Shown: piece after piece, positions 8,396 to 18,340 of the stretch
Layout: every line of letters begins with the position of its first letter
How positions within the stretch are numbered: the first letter of the stretch is position 1
Assembly (NCBI GenBank): GCA_016935175.1
Contig: JAFGRK010000016.1
Coordinates: forward strand, 1 to 64,000
Length of the DNA: 64,000 bases
DNA from: Candidatus Woesearchaeota archaeon
GTDB lineage: Archaea; Nanobdellota; Nanobdellia; Woesearchaeales; SM23-78
Reading direction: 5' to 3'
The notes under the pieces: model-generated
Seen by the model: only the letters and a program-made list of their open reading frames with translations
Databases searched by the model: none
Told to the model about the DNA's origin: nothing
Translations under genes and position numbers: made by a program

Positions 8396-10636
8396 ATGAT
8401 GATGCTTGCCATCCTTGGATTGATTGTGCCAGCTTTGCTTGGCTATGGCATAAGCCTCTTTTTCTTTAAAAGGAAAGAACTGGGTTTTTTAGCCAAGGTG
8501 GTGGTATCATCTTCCTTGGGATTCGGGCTTCTTGGCTACATAATGTTTGTGATTAACCAGTTCCTGGGGATTAAGCTCAGCTTTTTAGCATGCCTAATCA
8601 TTCTTTTGGCTTTCTTTTTGCTTGCTATTATTTTTATCGCTATCAATTTCAGTAACCAAAAGGTCAAGCTGCCTGCTGTGCTCAATGAATATAAAAACAA
8701 TCTCAAGCCATCAAATCTTAGCCATAACCTATTATTGAAATCGCTTATAGTTATAGTCATGATTGTGGTGTTCTACAAGGCATTGTTCTTCCCTATTGTT
8801 GACGGCGATGCCCTTGGCATGCATGGCCCAATGATAGAGCACATATATAAGACGGGCTACCTTTCCAATGATGTAGGCCCAAGCACTATCGAGTTCACAA
8901 GGGCTTTCCCTGCATTCTTCAAGATAACAGGAGCCTGGCTTGTGGTACTGAACCAGGAATTCGATGACATGTTCATAAGGCTGTTGCCAGCGCTCTTCTC
9001 ATTGCTGCTCGCAATAACTACCTATGCCCTCGGAATGCGGATACTCAAGGATAAGAGAAGGTCTCTTTTAGCAGTCCTGCTCCTGCTTTCATTCCCTGCT
9101 TTTGCAATGCAGGCAGTTTTTGTGAACGAGGACATGATGTTCTCCTTCTTTGCAGTAGCTGCAGTTTACCTTTTGATAGCTTACCTGCAGGAAAAGAAGC
9201 CTGCTTTCCTTGTCTTTGGCATGATAAATCTTGCCTTTACAACTCAGGTAAAGCACCTAGGCATGCCTTTCTGCGTGAGTGTTTTTATCCCTTTGCTATT
9301 CCTTTTGCATAATGAGAAAAAAGATTGGCTCAAGGTAATAAAATCCTTGATTGTACCCATATTGCTGGTGTTGCTCATCGTCAGCCCTTATTTCATAAGG
9401 AATATCATAGAGTACAAAGACCCTGTCTATCCTTACATGTCATTTGCTCCTCCCTATATTCAGAGTAAGAATTTTGTGCCATTTCTTTTTGAGCCTATAA
9501 AGCTTCATATTGAGTCAGCCAAGCTTCCATATGCTCTGAAGCAACCTGGCTACTTCCTTTTTGGCATAGCCAACTATGTGCTAAGCAAGAGCTATTCCAT
9601 GTCCGTGTTCTTTATCTTCCTTTTCATCCTAACGTTGCGGAACTTCAAGAAGCTCAGGAAAGAGCAGAAATACCTTATTTACTTCATCCTGTTCTTCACA
9701 GCATACTACGCATGGTCTTTTCTCCTTAAATACAGGTACTACTTGGCTGCCATACCCTTGCTTTGCATAGTAGTAGCAGATGAGTTTCATAGCCTCCTGT
9801 TTTCCAGGATTAGCAGGAAGCAGAGAAGGTTCATTATCGCATCAATCTTGGTCCTGCTGGCTGCAACCCTGGCTTATCTTGGCATGGTAGCTGGCCATGA
9901 AATGGTAGCAGGCGTATTAGGCGACCAGGCATCCCATTTTTTGCGGCAGGTGGACGCTACTGTTATGCTTAACCTGATTGCGCCGCTTTTAGCGCTGGCA
10001 TTTATCTTTTCCCTTAAGAATCAAAAGGCAAGGGTTGCCATTATATTGATCATCTCGCTATTACCATCTGTTTTTGGGCTTGTTTTCATAAGGACAGGCT
10101 TGCTGACTAACTCCTTAGGAGAGACTTTTGGTTTCATAGACCCTGGAGCCAACACCAGCCTTTTCATAAAAGAAGTGCTAAAGCCTATACCTTCAAGGGA
10201 AGCAGTCTTGCAGCTATACTTTGTAAATTATTATCCTGTGATACAGTTTATCAACAATAACCTCTCATCAGGAGACAAGCTAATGACCTTCGGGGAAGGC
10301 TCAATCTATTATGTGAACAAGGAGATGATACCGTTTGACTCTTACAGGATGAAAAACACATTTGACACCAGCTTTACGCAAGCACTTGGCGCTTTGAAAG
10401 GGCAAGGCATCACCCATGTGCTCTACAAGAACCCTTCTTGGGAAGAGAGTGTTTTTGGCAAAGACTCGCTTGCCAAGAAATCAGCTATCATACAGAACCT
10501 TGGCAATAGGGATGTTTTCAAGGAAGCCTATAATCACCACAATGAATTTATTATTTACCAAATCATGTATGGTAGTGAGAGCATTCATAGCATTAATGAC
10601 AATGGCCTCAATAGCGAAGAAATCATAATTTATTAA
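8396..10636 (+). CDS. Large multi-TM glycosyltransferase-like membrane protein (GT39/GT-C-like)
   Basis: Around 12 hydrophobic segments, luminal loop with DGDALGMHGP, C-terminal soluble domain. Confidence 0.6.
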   Translation: MMMLAILGLIVPALLGYGISLFFFKRKELGFLAKVVVSSSLGFGLLGYIMFVINQFLGIKLSFLACLIILLAFFLLAIIFIAINFSNQKVKLPAVLNEYKNNLKPSNLSHNLLLKSLIVIVMIVVFYKALFFPIVDGDALGMHGPMIEHIYKTGYLSNDVGPSTIEFTRAFPAFFKITGAWLVVLNQEFDDMFIRLLPALFSLLLAITTYALGMRILKDKRRSLLAVLLLLSFPAFAMQAVFVNEDMMFSFFAVAAVYLLIAYLQEKKPAFLVFGMINLAFTTQVKHLGMPFCVSVFIPLLFLLHNEKKDWLKVIKSLIVPILLVLLIVSPYFIRNIIEYKDPVYPYMSFAPPYIQSKNFVPFLFEPIKLHIESAKLPYALKQPGYFLFGIANYVLSKSYSMSVFFIFLFILTLRNFKKLRKEQKYLIYFILFFTAYYAWSFLLKYRYYLAAIPLLCIVVADEFHSLLFSRISRKQRRFIIASILVLLAATLAYLGMVAGHEMVAGVLGDQASHFLRQVDATVMLNLIAPLLALAFIFSLKNQKARVAIILIISLLPSVFGLVFIRTGLLTNSLGETFGFIDPGANTSLFIKEVLKPIPSREAVLQLYFVNYYPVIQFINNNLSSGDKLMTFGEGSIYYVNKEMIPFDSYRMKNTFDTSFTQALGALKGQGITHVLYKNPSWEESVFGKDSLAKKSAIIQNLGNRDVFKEAYNHHNEFIIYQIMYGSESIHSINDNGLNSEEIIIY

Positions 10637-11336
10637 TGAGCTTGATTACATCACCAAGCAAAATAGGCTTTTTCTCATTGAAAAGCTCCTCAATGATGCC
10701 CTTAACCAGATTGAAATCATTTGCATCATCAACAGTCACAACAGGCCTTTGCTCTAATGGATAAATTTTCTTTGGGTTTGATGGCTTGTAAGCATTAATC
10801 TTGAAGAGCTCAGGATGGTTATATATATAAGGGGTAACATGCTCGCGGTCATAATCTGACTTGGCAAGCCTCCCAACCTTCTCCAGCACCTCAATTGAGA
10901 ATACTTCGGAGTCAACTCCCTTGGACATTATCCTCTCAAGCTTAGTGCTGGTGTAATCAGCCTTCTTCTTTAAGTGGTCCTTGATGACATCATCTGTTAT
11001 CTGCGGGTCAATGAGCGGCTCATCCCCCGTAATCCTGACAATAATATCTGCCTTGAACTTCCTGGCAGCCTCCAAATACCTGCCGAGCACATCATCCTCA
11101 GAGCCCCGAAACACTTCTATGCCCATCCTCCGAGCGTACTCTGCCAAAGAATCGTTTTCTGCAAGCGTTGAGGTTGCAAGCACTACCTTTTCAATCTGCT
11201 TTGAGAACTTTAGCTGATGGAGTAGGTAAAAGACAAGTGGTTTTCCCTTTATCTCCATCATCATCTTGCCTAGCAGCCTCTTAGAGCCCATGCGCGCCTG
11301 CACTATTGCGACAACTTTTTTTCCCATATGAACCAC
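10623..11336 (-). CDS. Cytidylyltransferase family (SpsF / CMP-sugar synthetase-like)
   Basis: AIVQARMGSKRLLGKMM; TGDEPLIDPQITDDVI; typical NTP-transferase fold motifs. Confidence 0.8.
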   Translation of the reverse strand: MVHMGKKVVAIVQARMGSKRLLGKMMMEIKGKPLVFYLLHQLKFSKQIEKVVLATSTLAENDSLAEYARRMGIEVFRGSEDDVLGRYLEAARKFKADIIVRITGDEPLIDPQITDDVIKDHLKKKADYTSTKLERIMSKGVDSEVFSIEVLEKVGRLAKSDYDREHVTPYIYNHPELFKINAYKPSNPKKIYPLEQRPVVTVDDANDFNLVKGIIEELFNEKKPILLGDVIKLINKL

Positions 11337-11347
11337 TTCTGAGTTTT

Positions 11348-13159
11348 TTACTTCATAAGCTTTTCTATCTCATAGGCAACCCTTTCAGAGGCTTTGCCGT
11401 CGTTCTTGTAATGGTAGGTTTTTTTTATTGACTTGTTCTTCTCCATTACCAGGTCTAGGTTTTGCTTTTCATCAAGCTTTTTGAGTTCTGTTCCGAGCTC
11501 TGCCAGATTTTTGAGCTGCATATTGCCTTTTAGGAAAGGGGCGATGTTAAGCTCCTCAGGATACCAGCTGAAAGTGATCTTATCCGCAAGGATTCCTTCA
11601 AAACCCACAGTGGATGCTTCGGTTAAGATGTAATCGCAGGCATGTATCAGAGGGTATATGTCATCTTTGTTATTTACATATTTAAGATTAGGATTATGGA
11701 ACAGGGCAATCTTTTCCTTTATTCTTTCAATATTCACCTCTAACGGATGGGGCTTTATTATTATCTCCACATCATTTATCTTCTCAGTGACTTGGTTTAG
11801 TTCATCCAGATAGCTTATGTCGTTCAGGCTGTAGAATGGCCTTACCACACAGAGCACTTTCCTTTTTGTTTTTGAAAGCCCGTATTTATCAATGGTCTTT
11901 TTATCATTGTACTGGGTATTGAAAAGGAAATCAAATTTTGGATTGCCAGTGACTTTTATGATTTTTTCAGGATAGTTACAGCTTTCCATCAGGACTTTTT
12001 TTGCATAATCACTCCAGACGCACTTGATGTCTGGCAATGGCCTCCACAGCTCAGAGCCCCTGTCCAGAATTGATTCATCCTTTTCATGAGCATATATTGA
12101 TCCCGGCCAGATTATTTCATGAGAGAGAGCTGCCGTCCTCTTCTTCCTGTCAAGCCTGGTGTTGAGCATAAATCCTTTCCCATAGAGGTTCTCTTCATGG
12201 TCAAGCACAATGACATTATAACCTTCCTGATCGATTATCCTCTTGCTTATGTTTTTGCTGTCGCAAGCAATATAACTTAGGGCATTGAATATCAGCTCAA
12301 ACTTAGGCTTGATGATATCATAATATTCGTATCCCTTGTAGTTGAAGATGCTCTTGAATTCAGGACTGTCCTTTACAGCATCCCATCTTTTTCTCAGCTC
12401 CTTGAAGTCATTCTTGCAGTCGCGAAAGTGCTTCAGTGAGTAATAGTCTCCTATGTAAGCCTGCCTTTGCATCATGAATTCCTTGATGAATCTCTTCAGG
12501 TTGGTGAGCTGGATCAACTCCTCATACCTTATTATCTTGTTACCTATCCCTTTGCTATTGAGATTCCTTACTACCCCACCGAACAAAGAGTTGTCCTCTG
12601 GCTTATTGTTCTCAAAGCGGACATTGGCTAGGAAGACCACCTTTCTCTTTATCTTGTCATGCTTCTGGCTGAGTTTTCTTATGTTCCCTATTATTAGCCT
12701 TGTTAAGATCCTTGCTTTCAGGAGACTCTTTACAAGGAAAGCATAATCATAGAGGAAGCCGAAATTTCGTTGGGAGTAATTCTCGCTCATCAGCCTTATC
12801 TTGAAACCCTTTTTCTTACCTACCAGCCCCGCACACTTCCTGAAGGTTCCACAGTAGAAATCATCAATCTCAAGCTCCAGCCTGCTCTTCTCTGGCAGCG
12901 AGCCGATTATCTCTAAATAGTTGAAGATTGTTATGAGCCCAGGTGCTTTGGGAAAATAATTATCATTCTGGTAAAATAATATCCCTAGCAGCTCACCATA
13001 ATTTATCCCATTGATCACGAAGTATTTGCTGACCTTGGACTTGACTTTGGAGTATTCAAGGGCCATGGCAGATTGCTTCTGTATATAGCCTTCTAGCCAT
13101 CTTATGCTCTTGCTCCCTAATGTTATCCTCTCCTTCTTAAAATCAACTTTGACAAGCAT
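11348..13159 (-). CDS. Putative surface-polysaccharide transferase (CDP-glycerol glycerophosphotransferase / GT-B-like)
   Basis: C-terminal half: VTGNPKFD, IIIKPHPLE, ACDYILTEASTVGFEGILADK pattern. Confidence 0.55.
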   Translation of the reverse strand: MLVKVDFKKERITLGSKSIRWLEGYIQKQSAMALEYSKVKSKVSKYFVINGINYGELLGILFYQNDNYFPKAPGLITIFNYLEIIGSLPEKSRLELEIDDFYCGTFRKCAGLVGKKKGFKIRLMSENYSQRNFGFLYDYAFLVKSLLKARILTRLIIGNIRKLSQKHDKIKRKVVFLANVRFENNKPEDNSLFGGVVRNLNSKGIGNKIIRYEELIQLTNLKRFIKEFMMQRQAYIGDYYSLKHFRDCKNDFKELRKRWDAVKDSPEFKSIFNYKGYEYYDIIKPKFELIFNALSYIACDSKNISKRIIDQEGYNVIVLDHEENLYGKGFMLNTRLDRKKRTAALSHEIIWPGSIYAHEKDESILDRGSELWRPLPDIKCVWSDYAKKVLMESCNYPEKIIKVTGNPKFDFLFNTQYNDKKTIDKYGLSKTKRKVLCVVRPFYSLNDISYLDELNQVTEKINDVEIIIKPHPLEVNIERIKEKIALFHNPNLKYVNNKDDIYPLIHACDYILTEASTVGFEGILADKITFSWYPEELNIAPFLKGNMQLKNLAELGTELKKLDEKQNLDLVMEKNKSIKKTYHYKNDGKASERVAYEIEKLMK

Positions 13160-13160
13160 T

Positions 13161-14357
13161 TTACTTATACAGCTCCTTATACCTTATGATAGCATTAGCC
13201 CATCCAAATCCCTTTATTTTTCTTAAGGCTTCTTTTCCCATCTTTTTCCTTTTGGCTTCATCATCTAAAAGCTCCCTTATCCTGCTAGCAAATTCCTCAG
13301 CATCATCCTTGTCGCATAGGTAGCCGCTCTTGCCATCATTAATGAGGTCAGGTATGCAAGGGATGTTGCTGGCGATGCAAGGCACCCCAAAGCTCATGGC
13401 TTCCATGACAACCCCTGGCAAGCCTTCCCCTTCTGCTGGCAATACTAGCATGTCGCTTGCCTGGTAGAGCCTTGGCGTGTCTGTCCTCCAACCCAGGAAT
13501 ATTACTTTCTTGTCAAGCTTGAGTTGCCTTACCTGCTCTTCATACTCTTTTTTCTTTGACCCATCACCAGCAAGCAGGAAGACAACATCTTTTTTTCTCA
13601 GCATTCCTGCCATCCTGATTATCTTGGCTATGCCTTTCCTGGGTATTATGAGGCCTATGAAAAGCACTATCTTAGTGCTTGGCTTAATGCCTAGGCCTTC
13701 CAGATCTTCTCTTACTGCATCCCTGCTTTTTTGCCTTTCCCTATCGCTGACTTGCTTGGATTTTATCCCAGTAGGTATAACCTGCAGCTTTTCCTTTGGC
13801 ATGCCTGCCTTGACTGCATAGGGTATCAAGCTCCTTCCATAAAGGGTTATGATTTCGGGTGTTCCAAATAGCAGCCACCCAAACATCTTATTGTATAGCT
13901 TGAACATCCTATCCCAGAATCCTCCCATGCTAAAGCTATATCCAGGCATCGTGTCCATGGTGAGGATAAGTTTTTTCTTAGGGAAGAAAACCCTCTTGAG
14001 CCAGATTATCTTTAGGCTCGTTAAGTAATAGGGCACCCACATATGGATTATGTCGTTTCGCTTCATGGCTTTTATGGCATTTATCAGGAACATTGGGGTC
14101 AAGGGGATGGGCTGCTCAGAGCTGAGGAATGGCGGATTGATTATTGAATAGGCATAAACAGTGCTATTCTCAGCGAGCTTACTATGGTGTAGCGAAGAAT
14201 CTATCTTTTTGAAGAGCTTCTTTGGCACAAGAAGGCTTGTCTCATAGCCTTCCTGGCTGAGCCTGCCTATAATCTCAGCAATAGGCCTTTTGAGAAGCAC
14301 TGGCGGGTTTACATAGCAAATTCTGGGCTTTTTGACACCGACCATTTTCTTTTTCAC
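13161..14357 (-). CDS. Glycosyltransferase family 4/GT1 type
   Basis: VLFIGLIIPRKGI, LLAGDGSKK, DMLVLPAEGEGLPGVVMEAMSFGVPCIAS. Confidence 0.9.
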   Translation of the reverse strand: MKKKMVGVKKPRICYVNPPVLLKRPIAEIIGRLSQEGYETSLLVPKKLFKKIDSSLHHSKLAENSTVYAYSIINPPFLSSEQPIPLTPMFLINAIKAMKRNDIIHMWVPYYLTSLKIIWLKRVFFPKKKLILTMDTMPGYSFSMGGFWDRMFKLYNKMFGWLLFGTPEIITLYGRSLIPYAVKAGMPKEKLQVIPTGIKSKQVSDRERQKSRDAVREDLEGLGIKPSTKIVLFIGLIIPRKGIAKIIRMAGMLRKKDVVFLLAGDGSKKKEYEEQVRQLKLDKKVIFLGWRTDTPRLYQASDMLVLPAEGEGLPGVVMEAMSFGVPCIASNIPCIPDLINDGKSGYLCDKDDAEEFASRIRELLDDEAKRKKMGKEALRKIKGFGWANAIIRYKELYK

Positions 14358-14366
14358 GTTTAGTAA

Positions 14367-14705
14367 CTATTTCTTTTTCTTGCCCTTGCCTTCAATGGCA
14401 ATGCTCCTGACAACAGAGGTGATTTCCTTTTGCACAGATTCCACCTTGACATAAAGCCTGAACATAAGGTAAAACAAGGCGACAATGCTCAGGTACATCA
14501 CTAAATCCATACCTCTCCCTATGCCGAACATTTCCGAGACCCTGCTGGTAAGGTTAGGTATCATAGGTATGATGATGACTGCTATCCAGATTAGCATCCA
14601 GAATACCAGCTCGTTCTTGGTCAGCTTGTTGTCCTTGAACCTAAGCACTGCCCTGCTCAAGGCGAACAAGGCAAAGACTGTTATTATTATTTGTATTATC
14701 TCCAT
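14367..14705 (-). CDS. DUF2304-like small membrane protein
   Basis: 112 aa, three TM segments, located beside glycosyltransferases as is typical for DUF2304. Confidence 0.6.
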   Translation of the reverse strand: MEIIQIIITVFALFALSRAVLRFKDNKLTKNELVFWMLIWIAVIIIPMIPNLTSRVSEMFGIGRGMDLVMYLSIVALFYLMFRLYVKVESVQKEITSVVRSIAIEGKGKKKK

Positions 14706-14784
14706 TTTGACTAGCCTCCATTTTTTATCTCAATATTTTCAAAACCCCACTAATTGACCCTGTTATTCTAATTATATTCAGCTA

Positions 14785-15450
14785 CTATTCCCTTTTTTTG
14801 AGAAAATAAATCTTGTCTGCCCCTATTAAAGGGCTTTTTGTCTTGAAGTCTATTTCCTTGCCTTTGAATATAGGCTGAAGCCCGTTACTCCAATAAGTGA
14901 TTATGATGAATCTCTTATACACCATCTCCTGGAAAAAGAAATGGAATATGGGAGTCCTGTGCTTATCTTTTCTTATAACTGCTTCATTGAACTCATAGCT
15001 TAGGTTATGGCCGAAGTGATTAAAACGACCCATCAACAAAAACAGTATCTTGCTTGTGATATTATCTGGGTTGGGAGTGGTTAATACGCAGTGGCCGTGA
15101 GGCCTGATTATCCTGTGAAGCTCATCCATGAAGAACCAAGGGTTCTCAAGGTGCTCTATCACTTCCAGGGAAAAAACAACATCAAATTCATGGTCATGAT
15201 AAGGAAGCTTCTGGTGAAAATTTGCTTTCTTGAATTTGATATCATTAGGAACAAACCCCTTTTCATCCATGTCACATCCATGAATATTGAAATAACCTTT
15301 TTCTTGCAGCTCAAAGAGGAATGAGCCATCCCCACAGCCAGCGTCAAGCATCTTGCAGTTTTTAGGAAGCTCTAGCTCTGCCAGTTTTTCAAATATGAGC
15401 ATTCTGCTTTTCCTATTTATCCTTGCTACTTGGGAGAATTTTTTTTCCAC
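14785..15450 (-). CDS. Class I SAM-dependent methyltransferase
   Basis: MLDAGCGDGSFLFEL; DVVFSLEVIEHLENP. Confidence 0.85.
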   Translation of the reverse strand: MEKKFSQVARINRKSRMLIFEKLAELELPKNCKMLDAGCGDGSFLFELQEKGYFNIHGCDMDEKGFVPNDIKFKKANFHQKLPYHDHEFDVVFSLEVIEHLENPWFFMDELHRIIRPHGHCVLTTPNPDNITSKILFLLMGRFNHFGHNLSYEFNEAVIRKDKHRTPIFHFFFQEMVYKRFIIITYWSNGLQPIFKGKEIDFKTKSPLIGADKIYFLKKRE

Positions 15451-15480
15451 ATTAAAATTACCTTTTCTTTTACACCATCC

Positions 15481-16785
15481 TTATAATCTATTCACTAGTT
15501 CATATATCTTTTCATAAGTCTTCAGTATCTTATCAGAGCTATAATTGTCTTCATAGTTTTTCCTTGCATTATTGCTCATCTTCCTGAGGAGCGAGCTCTT
15601 CTTGCTCAGGGCCACTATCCTTGCTGCAAACCTTTCCATGTCTTTTGTTTTTTCAAGCTCACCGCAATAGCTGTGCTTGACTATGTCGTGCACCCCTCCG
15701 ACATCAAAGCCTACTATTGGAAGCCCGCTTCCTTGCGCCTCTACAAGGGCGTTGGGAGTTCCTTCAAACTTGGTGTTCATGTTAGGATGCACAAAAAGGT
15801 CTGCGGCACCATAATATTCGAATAGTTTTTCCCTGCTGACCCAGTTGATTACGCGAGCATTATCCAGCTTTTCCTGCGCAATCATCTGCTCTATCCTCTG
15901 CCTGGAATCACCATCACCTATCATAAGGAACACCAATCCCTTGTCATTCCTAAGATGATTTTTCATGGCATCAAATAAATGCACTACTCCCTTGCCTTTC
16001 ATCAGCCTGCCTGCATACAGGATTATGCTCTTATTAAGTGGCAGGCCTAGCTTTTTTCTCAGCTCCTGCTTGCTTTGCTTGACAGAGATTATCTCCACAG
16101 GGTTAGGGGCATAAATAACTTTCTCCCTAGGTAGCCTGTAATTATTGAGCAATCTTTTCTCTTCATCCCTGTTCTCAGGCACCACTAGGCTTGCCCTCCT
16201 GAAGACAATAGGGTTCATTAGCCAGTACTTATAGACTGAATAAGGAAGCGCCTTGAGGGTGAATCCTCCTCCCCGGTGCTGGATGCAAAAGGCTTGCTTG
16301 TTCTTCTTTAGGCTGGCTGATAGGAAGTCTGACATTATGAGATAGTATGAGTTGAGGTGCCAGATAGGCTTTTGCTTGCTTGCAGCCTTTCCATTCCTTT
16401 CTCTTGATTGGCTCTTGCATATACTCGATATCTCATTTAGCATGCTCCTGGAAGTCTCTAATGGAAGAAATGATGGGAAGTCTGTTGGGAAAGCCCTTAT
16501 CACAAAGCCATGCTTGTGCCTGATGCTGACAGGCTTTTTTATCTTTGAGCTCAAGACCCAGAACTCGAACTCATACTTGTTTGTATGCCTTTGCATGAAG
16601 TCAAGGTAGCGGGTGCTGAAATGGTCTAGGTTGGCAATATTCTTTATGTCCTCCTTGATTTTGGGGAATAGGAACTCAAAAGTATGGGGAAGCACGAACA
16701 TCACTTTCTGCTTTTTTCGATTCAAAATTCCTGAAGCCTTATTTTTTACCATTACTATTCCTCTTAGCTTTGAGTGCCTGGGCAT
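15481..16785 (-). CDS. Glycosyltransferase family 4/GT1 type
   Basis: ILYAGRLMKGKGV, LMIGDGDSR, ADLFVHPNMNTKFEGTPNALVEAQGSGLPIVGF. Confidence 0.9.
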   Translation of the reverse strand: MPRHSKLRGIVMVKNKASGILNRKKQKVMFVLPHTFEFLFPKIKEDIKNIANLDHFSTRYLDFMQRHTNKYEFEFWVLSSKIKKPVSIRHKHGFVIRAFPTDFPSFLPLETSRSMLNEISSICKSQSRERNGKAASKQKPIWHLNSYYLIMSDFLSASLKKNKQAFCIQHRGGGFTLKALPYSVYKYWLMNPIVFRRASLVVPENRDEEKRLLNNYRLPREKVIYAPNPVEIISVKQSKQELRKKLGLPLNKSIILYAGRLMKGKGVVHLFDAMKNHLRNDKGLVFLMIGDGDSRQRIEQMIAQEKLDNARVINWVSREKLFEYYGAADLFVHPNMNTKFEGTPNALVEAQGSGLPIVGFDVGGVHDIVKHSYCGELEKTKDMERFAARIVALSKKSSLLRKMSNNARKNYEDNYSSDKILKTYEKIYELVNRL

Positions 16786-17878
16786 ACTCTTTTGTTAGCT
16801 TGGAAGCTATTGAGCGCCAGCTAAGCTCTGCCATCATCTTCCTATAGCCATTTTGCCCGAGCGCCTGCCTTTTTCTTTTATCTTTCAGCAGTGCAACTAT
16901 TGCCTTGGCAAGGGCTTTTGGGTCTTCTGGCTTTACTAGCAAACCTGTCTTGCCATCATCAATGAACTCGTGCAAAGCCCCGACATCAGAGCATATAAGG
17001 GCTTTTTTGAAAGCATAGGCTATTGGCACGATGCCTGATGATGAGGCGTCCCTGTAAGGCATGACAATGATGGCTGACCTCTGGAAATATTCAGGGACTT
17101 CTTTCTCATGTATATATTTGTTGGTTATCTCAAGGTTTTTTTCTATATCCCTGGTTATGAGCTCCTTGTAAGGCGTCAAATCCCCTTCTCCTGCAACAAT
17201 CACTTTCAGGTCAGGGATATGCTTTTTTGCCAAGGGAACTGCCTTGAGCAGCACATCCAGGCCTTTGTACTTGAGTATCCTGCCAAAGAACAGTATGGTG
17301 TGAGGCTCTTCTCTTACCCCTTTCTTTTTCCATTGCAAGTAAAAGGTGAAGTCTCCCATCAGGAATACAAGGATCTTATCTGCTGGGACCCTGTACCTGT
17401 CAACTAGCTCTTGCTTCAGTTTTTCGCCGAGCACAATAACCTTGGTAGCCTTCTTGTCCAAAACCTTATTAACATAGATGGTCATCTTGCCTCTTATGAG
17501 CTCGCCAAGGTGAGGAGTCACCTCATGCCGGGTCACAAAGAGTTTCTTGCTCTCAAAGGGCTTGAGCAAGGCCAAGTACCAGGGATGGTTGTCCACGAAA
17601 TGGATTATGTCAGGATCCACTTGCCTTATCTTCCTGATGATGCCCTTGAAATGGAAAAGGTTGATGCTCAGGGCAGCTGTCTTGATTATGTCAGGAGGGG
17701 CCTTGACCTTTATGAGCCTTACTTTGTTGCTGAAGAGGAAAGTCTCAGAATAATCTGGCAGGAGCACATGCACATCCATGAAGCTTGATAGGGAATTGGC
17801 TAGCTGGGAAGAGTACTGCAGCATGCCGCTCCTACCGTACAAAGAGCACAACAACACCTTTATTCTCTTACTAGCCAT
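16739..17878 (-). CDS. Glycosyltransferase family 4/GT1 type
   Basis: ORF to 17890; ILFFGRILKYKGLD, VIVAGEGD, VMPYRDASSSGIVPIAYAFKKALICSD. Likely start is the second Met after a GGGGGG SD. Confidence 0.88.
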   Translation of the reverse strand: MASKRIKVLLCSLYGRSGMLQYSSQLANSLSSFMDVHVLLPDYSETFLFSNKVRLIKVKAPPDIIKTAALSINLFHFKGIIRKIRQVDPDIIHFVDNHPWYLALLKPFESKKLFVTRHEVTPHLGELIRGKMTIYVNKVLDKKATKVIVLGEKLKQELVDRYRVPADKILVFLMGDFTFYLQWKKKGVREEPHTILFFGRILKYKGLDVLLKAVPLAKKHIPDLKVIVAGEGDLTPYKELITRDIEKNLEITNKYIHEKEVPEYFQRSAIIVMPYRDASSSGIVPIAYAFKKALICSDVGALHEFIDDGKTGLLVKPEDPKALAKAIVALLKDKRKRQALGQNGYRKMMAELSWRSIASKLTKEYAQALKAKRNSNGKK

Positions 17879-17978
17879 GCTTCCCCCCATAATTGCGCTA
17901 TTCTTAGCAGGGAATACCTTAATTTAGTGCCCTTTATATTTTTTATGAACGCATACCAAACCTTTAGCATATCAATGT

Positions 17979-18303
17979 TTAATATAGGGCTGCGTTGAAA
18001 ATGTCCAGCACCAAATTAGCGAAGGCATTTTCGATTGTGTGTTCTAGCGGAGCCGGGGGATGTCCCACAACCTTTCATAACAAAGGTTGACGAAAGAATG
18101 CGACATTCGCAAGCTTCGCTTGCTCAGTCCCATAAAGGGGATTTCGGCTTTAGCCGAATATCGCCTGCCTTTTGCGAGCTTTTGGAGTGAGCGAAGCGAA
18201 CGAGCGAAAAGCTCCGGGGGAGCGGAGCCTTTTGGCATGCTTTTGTGCCTGAGCTCGGTGCTGGCTGAGCGAAGCGAAGAATTTCAACGCAGTCTTAATA
18301 TAG
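17979..18303. mobile_element. MITE-like non-autonomous element (17988-18294) with 9-bp TSD
   Basis: TIRs GGCTGCGTTGAAAAT / RC GACTGCGTTGAAATT (13/15 identical); perfect TSD TTAATATAG at 17979-17987 and 18295-18303; several internal hairpins. Confidence 0.85.
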
Positions 18304-18340
18304 CAAATATTTAAAAAAAGAGGCATTCTACATTTTCTTC

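Noticed and set aside
18044-18314. ORFs 18044..18238 (-) and 18087..18314 (+)
   Set aside because: They lie within the MITE-like element, and their Arg/Ser-rich low-complexity translations follow from the GCGAAGCGAA repeats; no coding motifs
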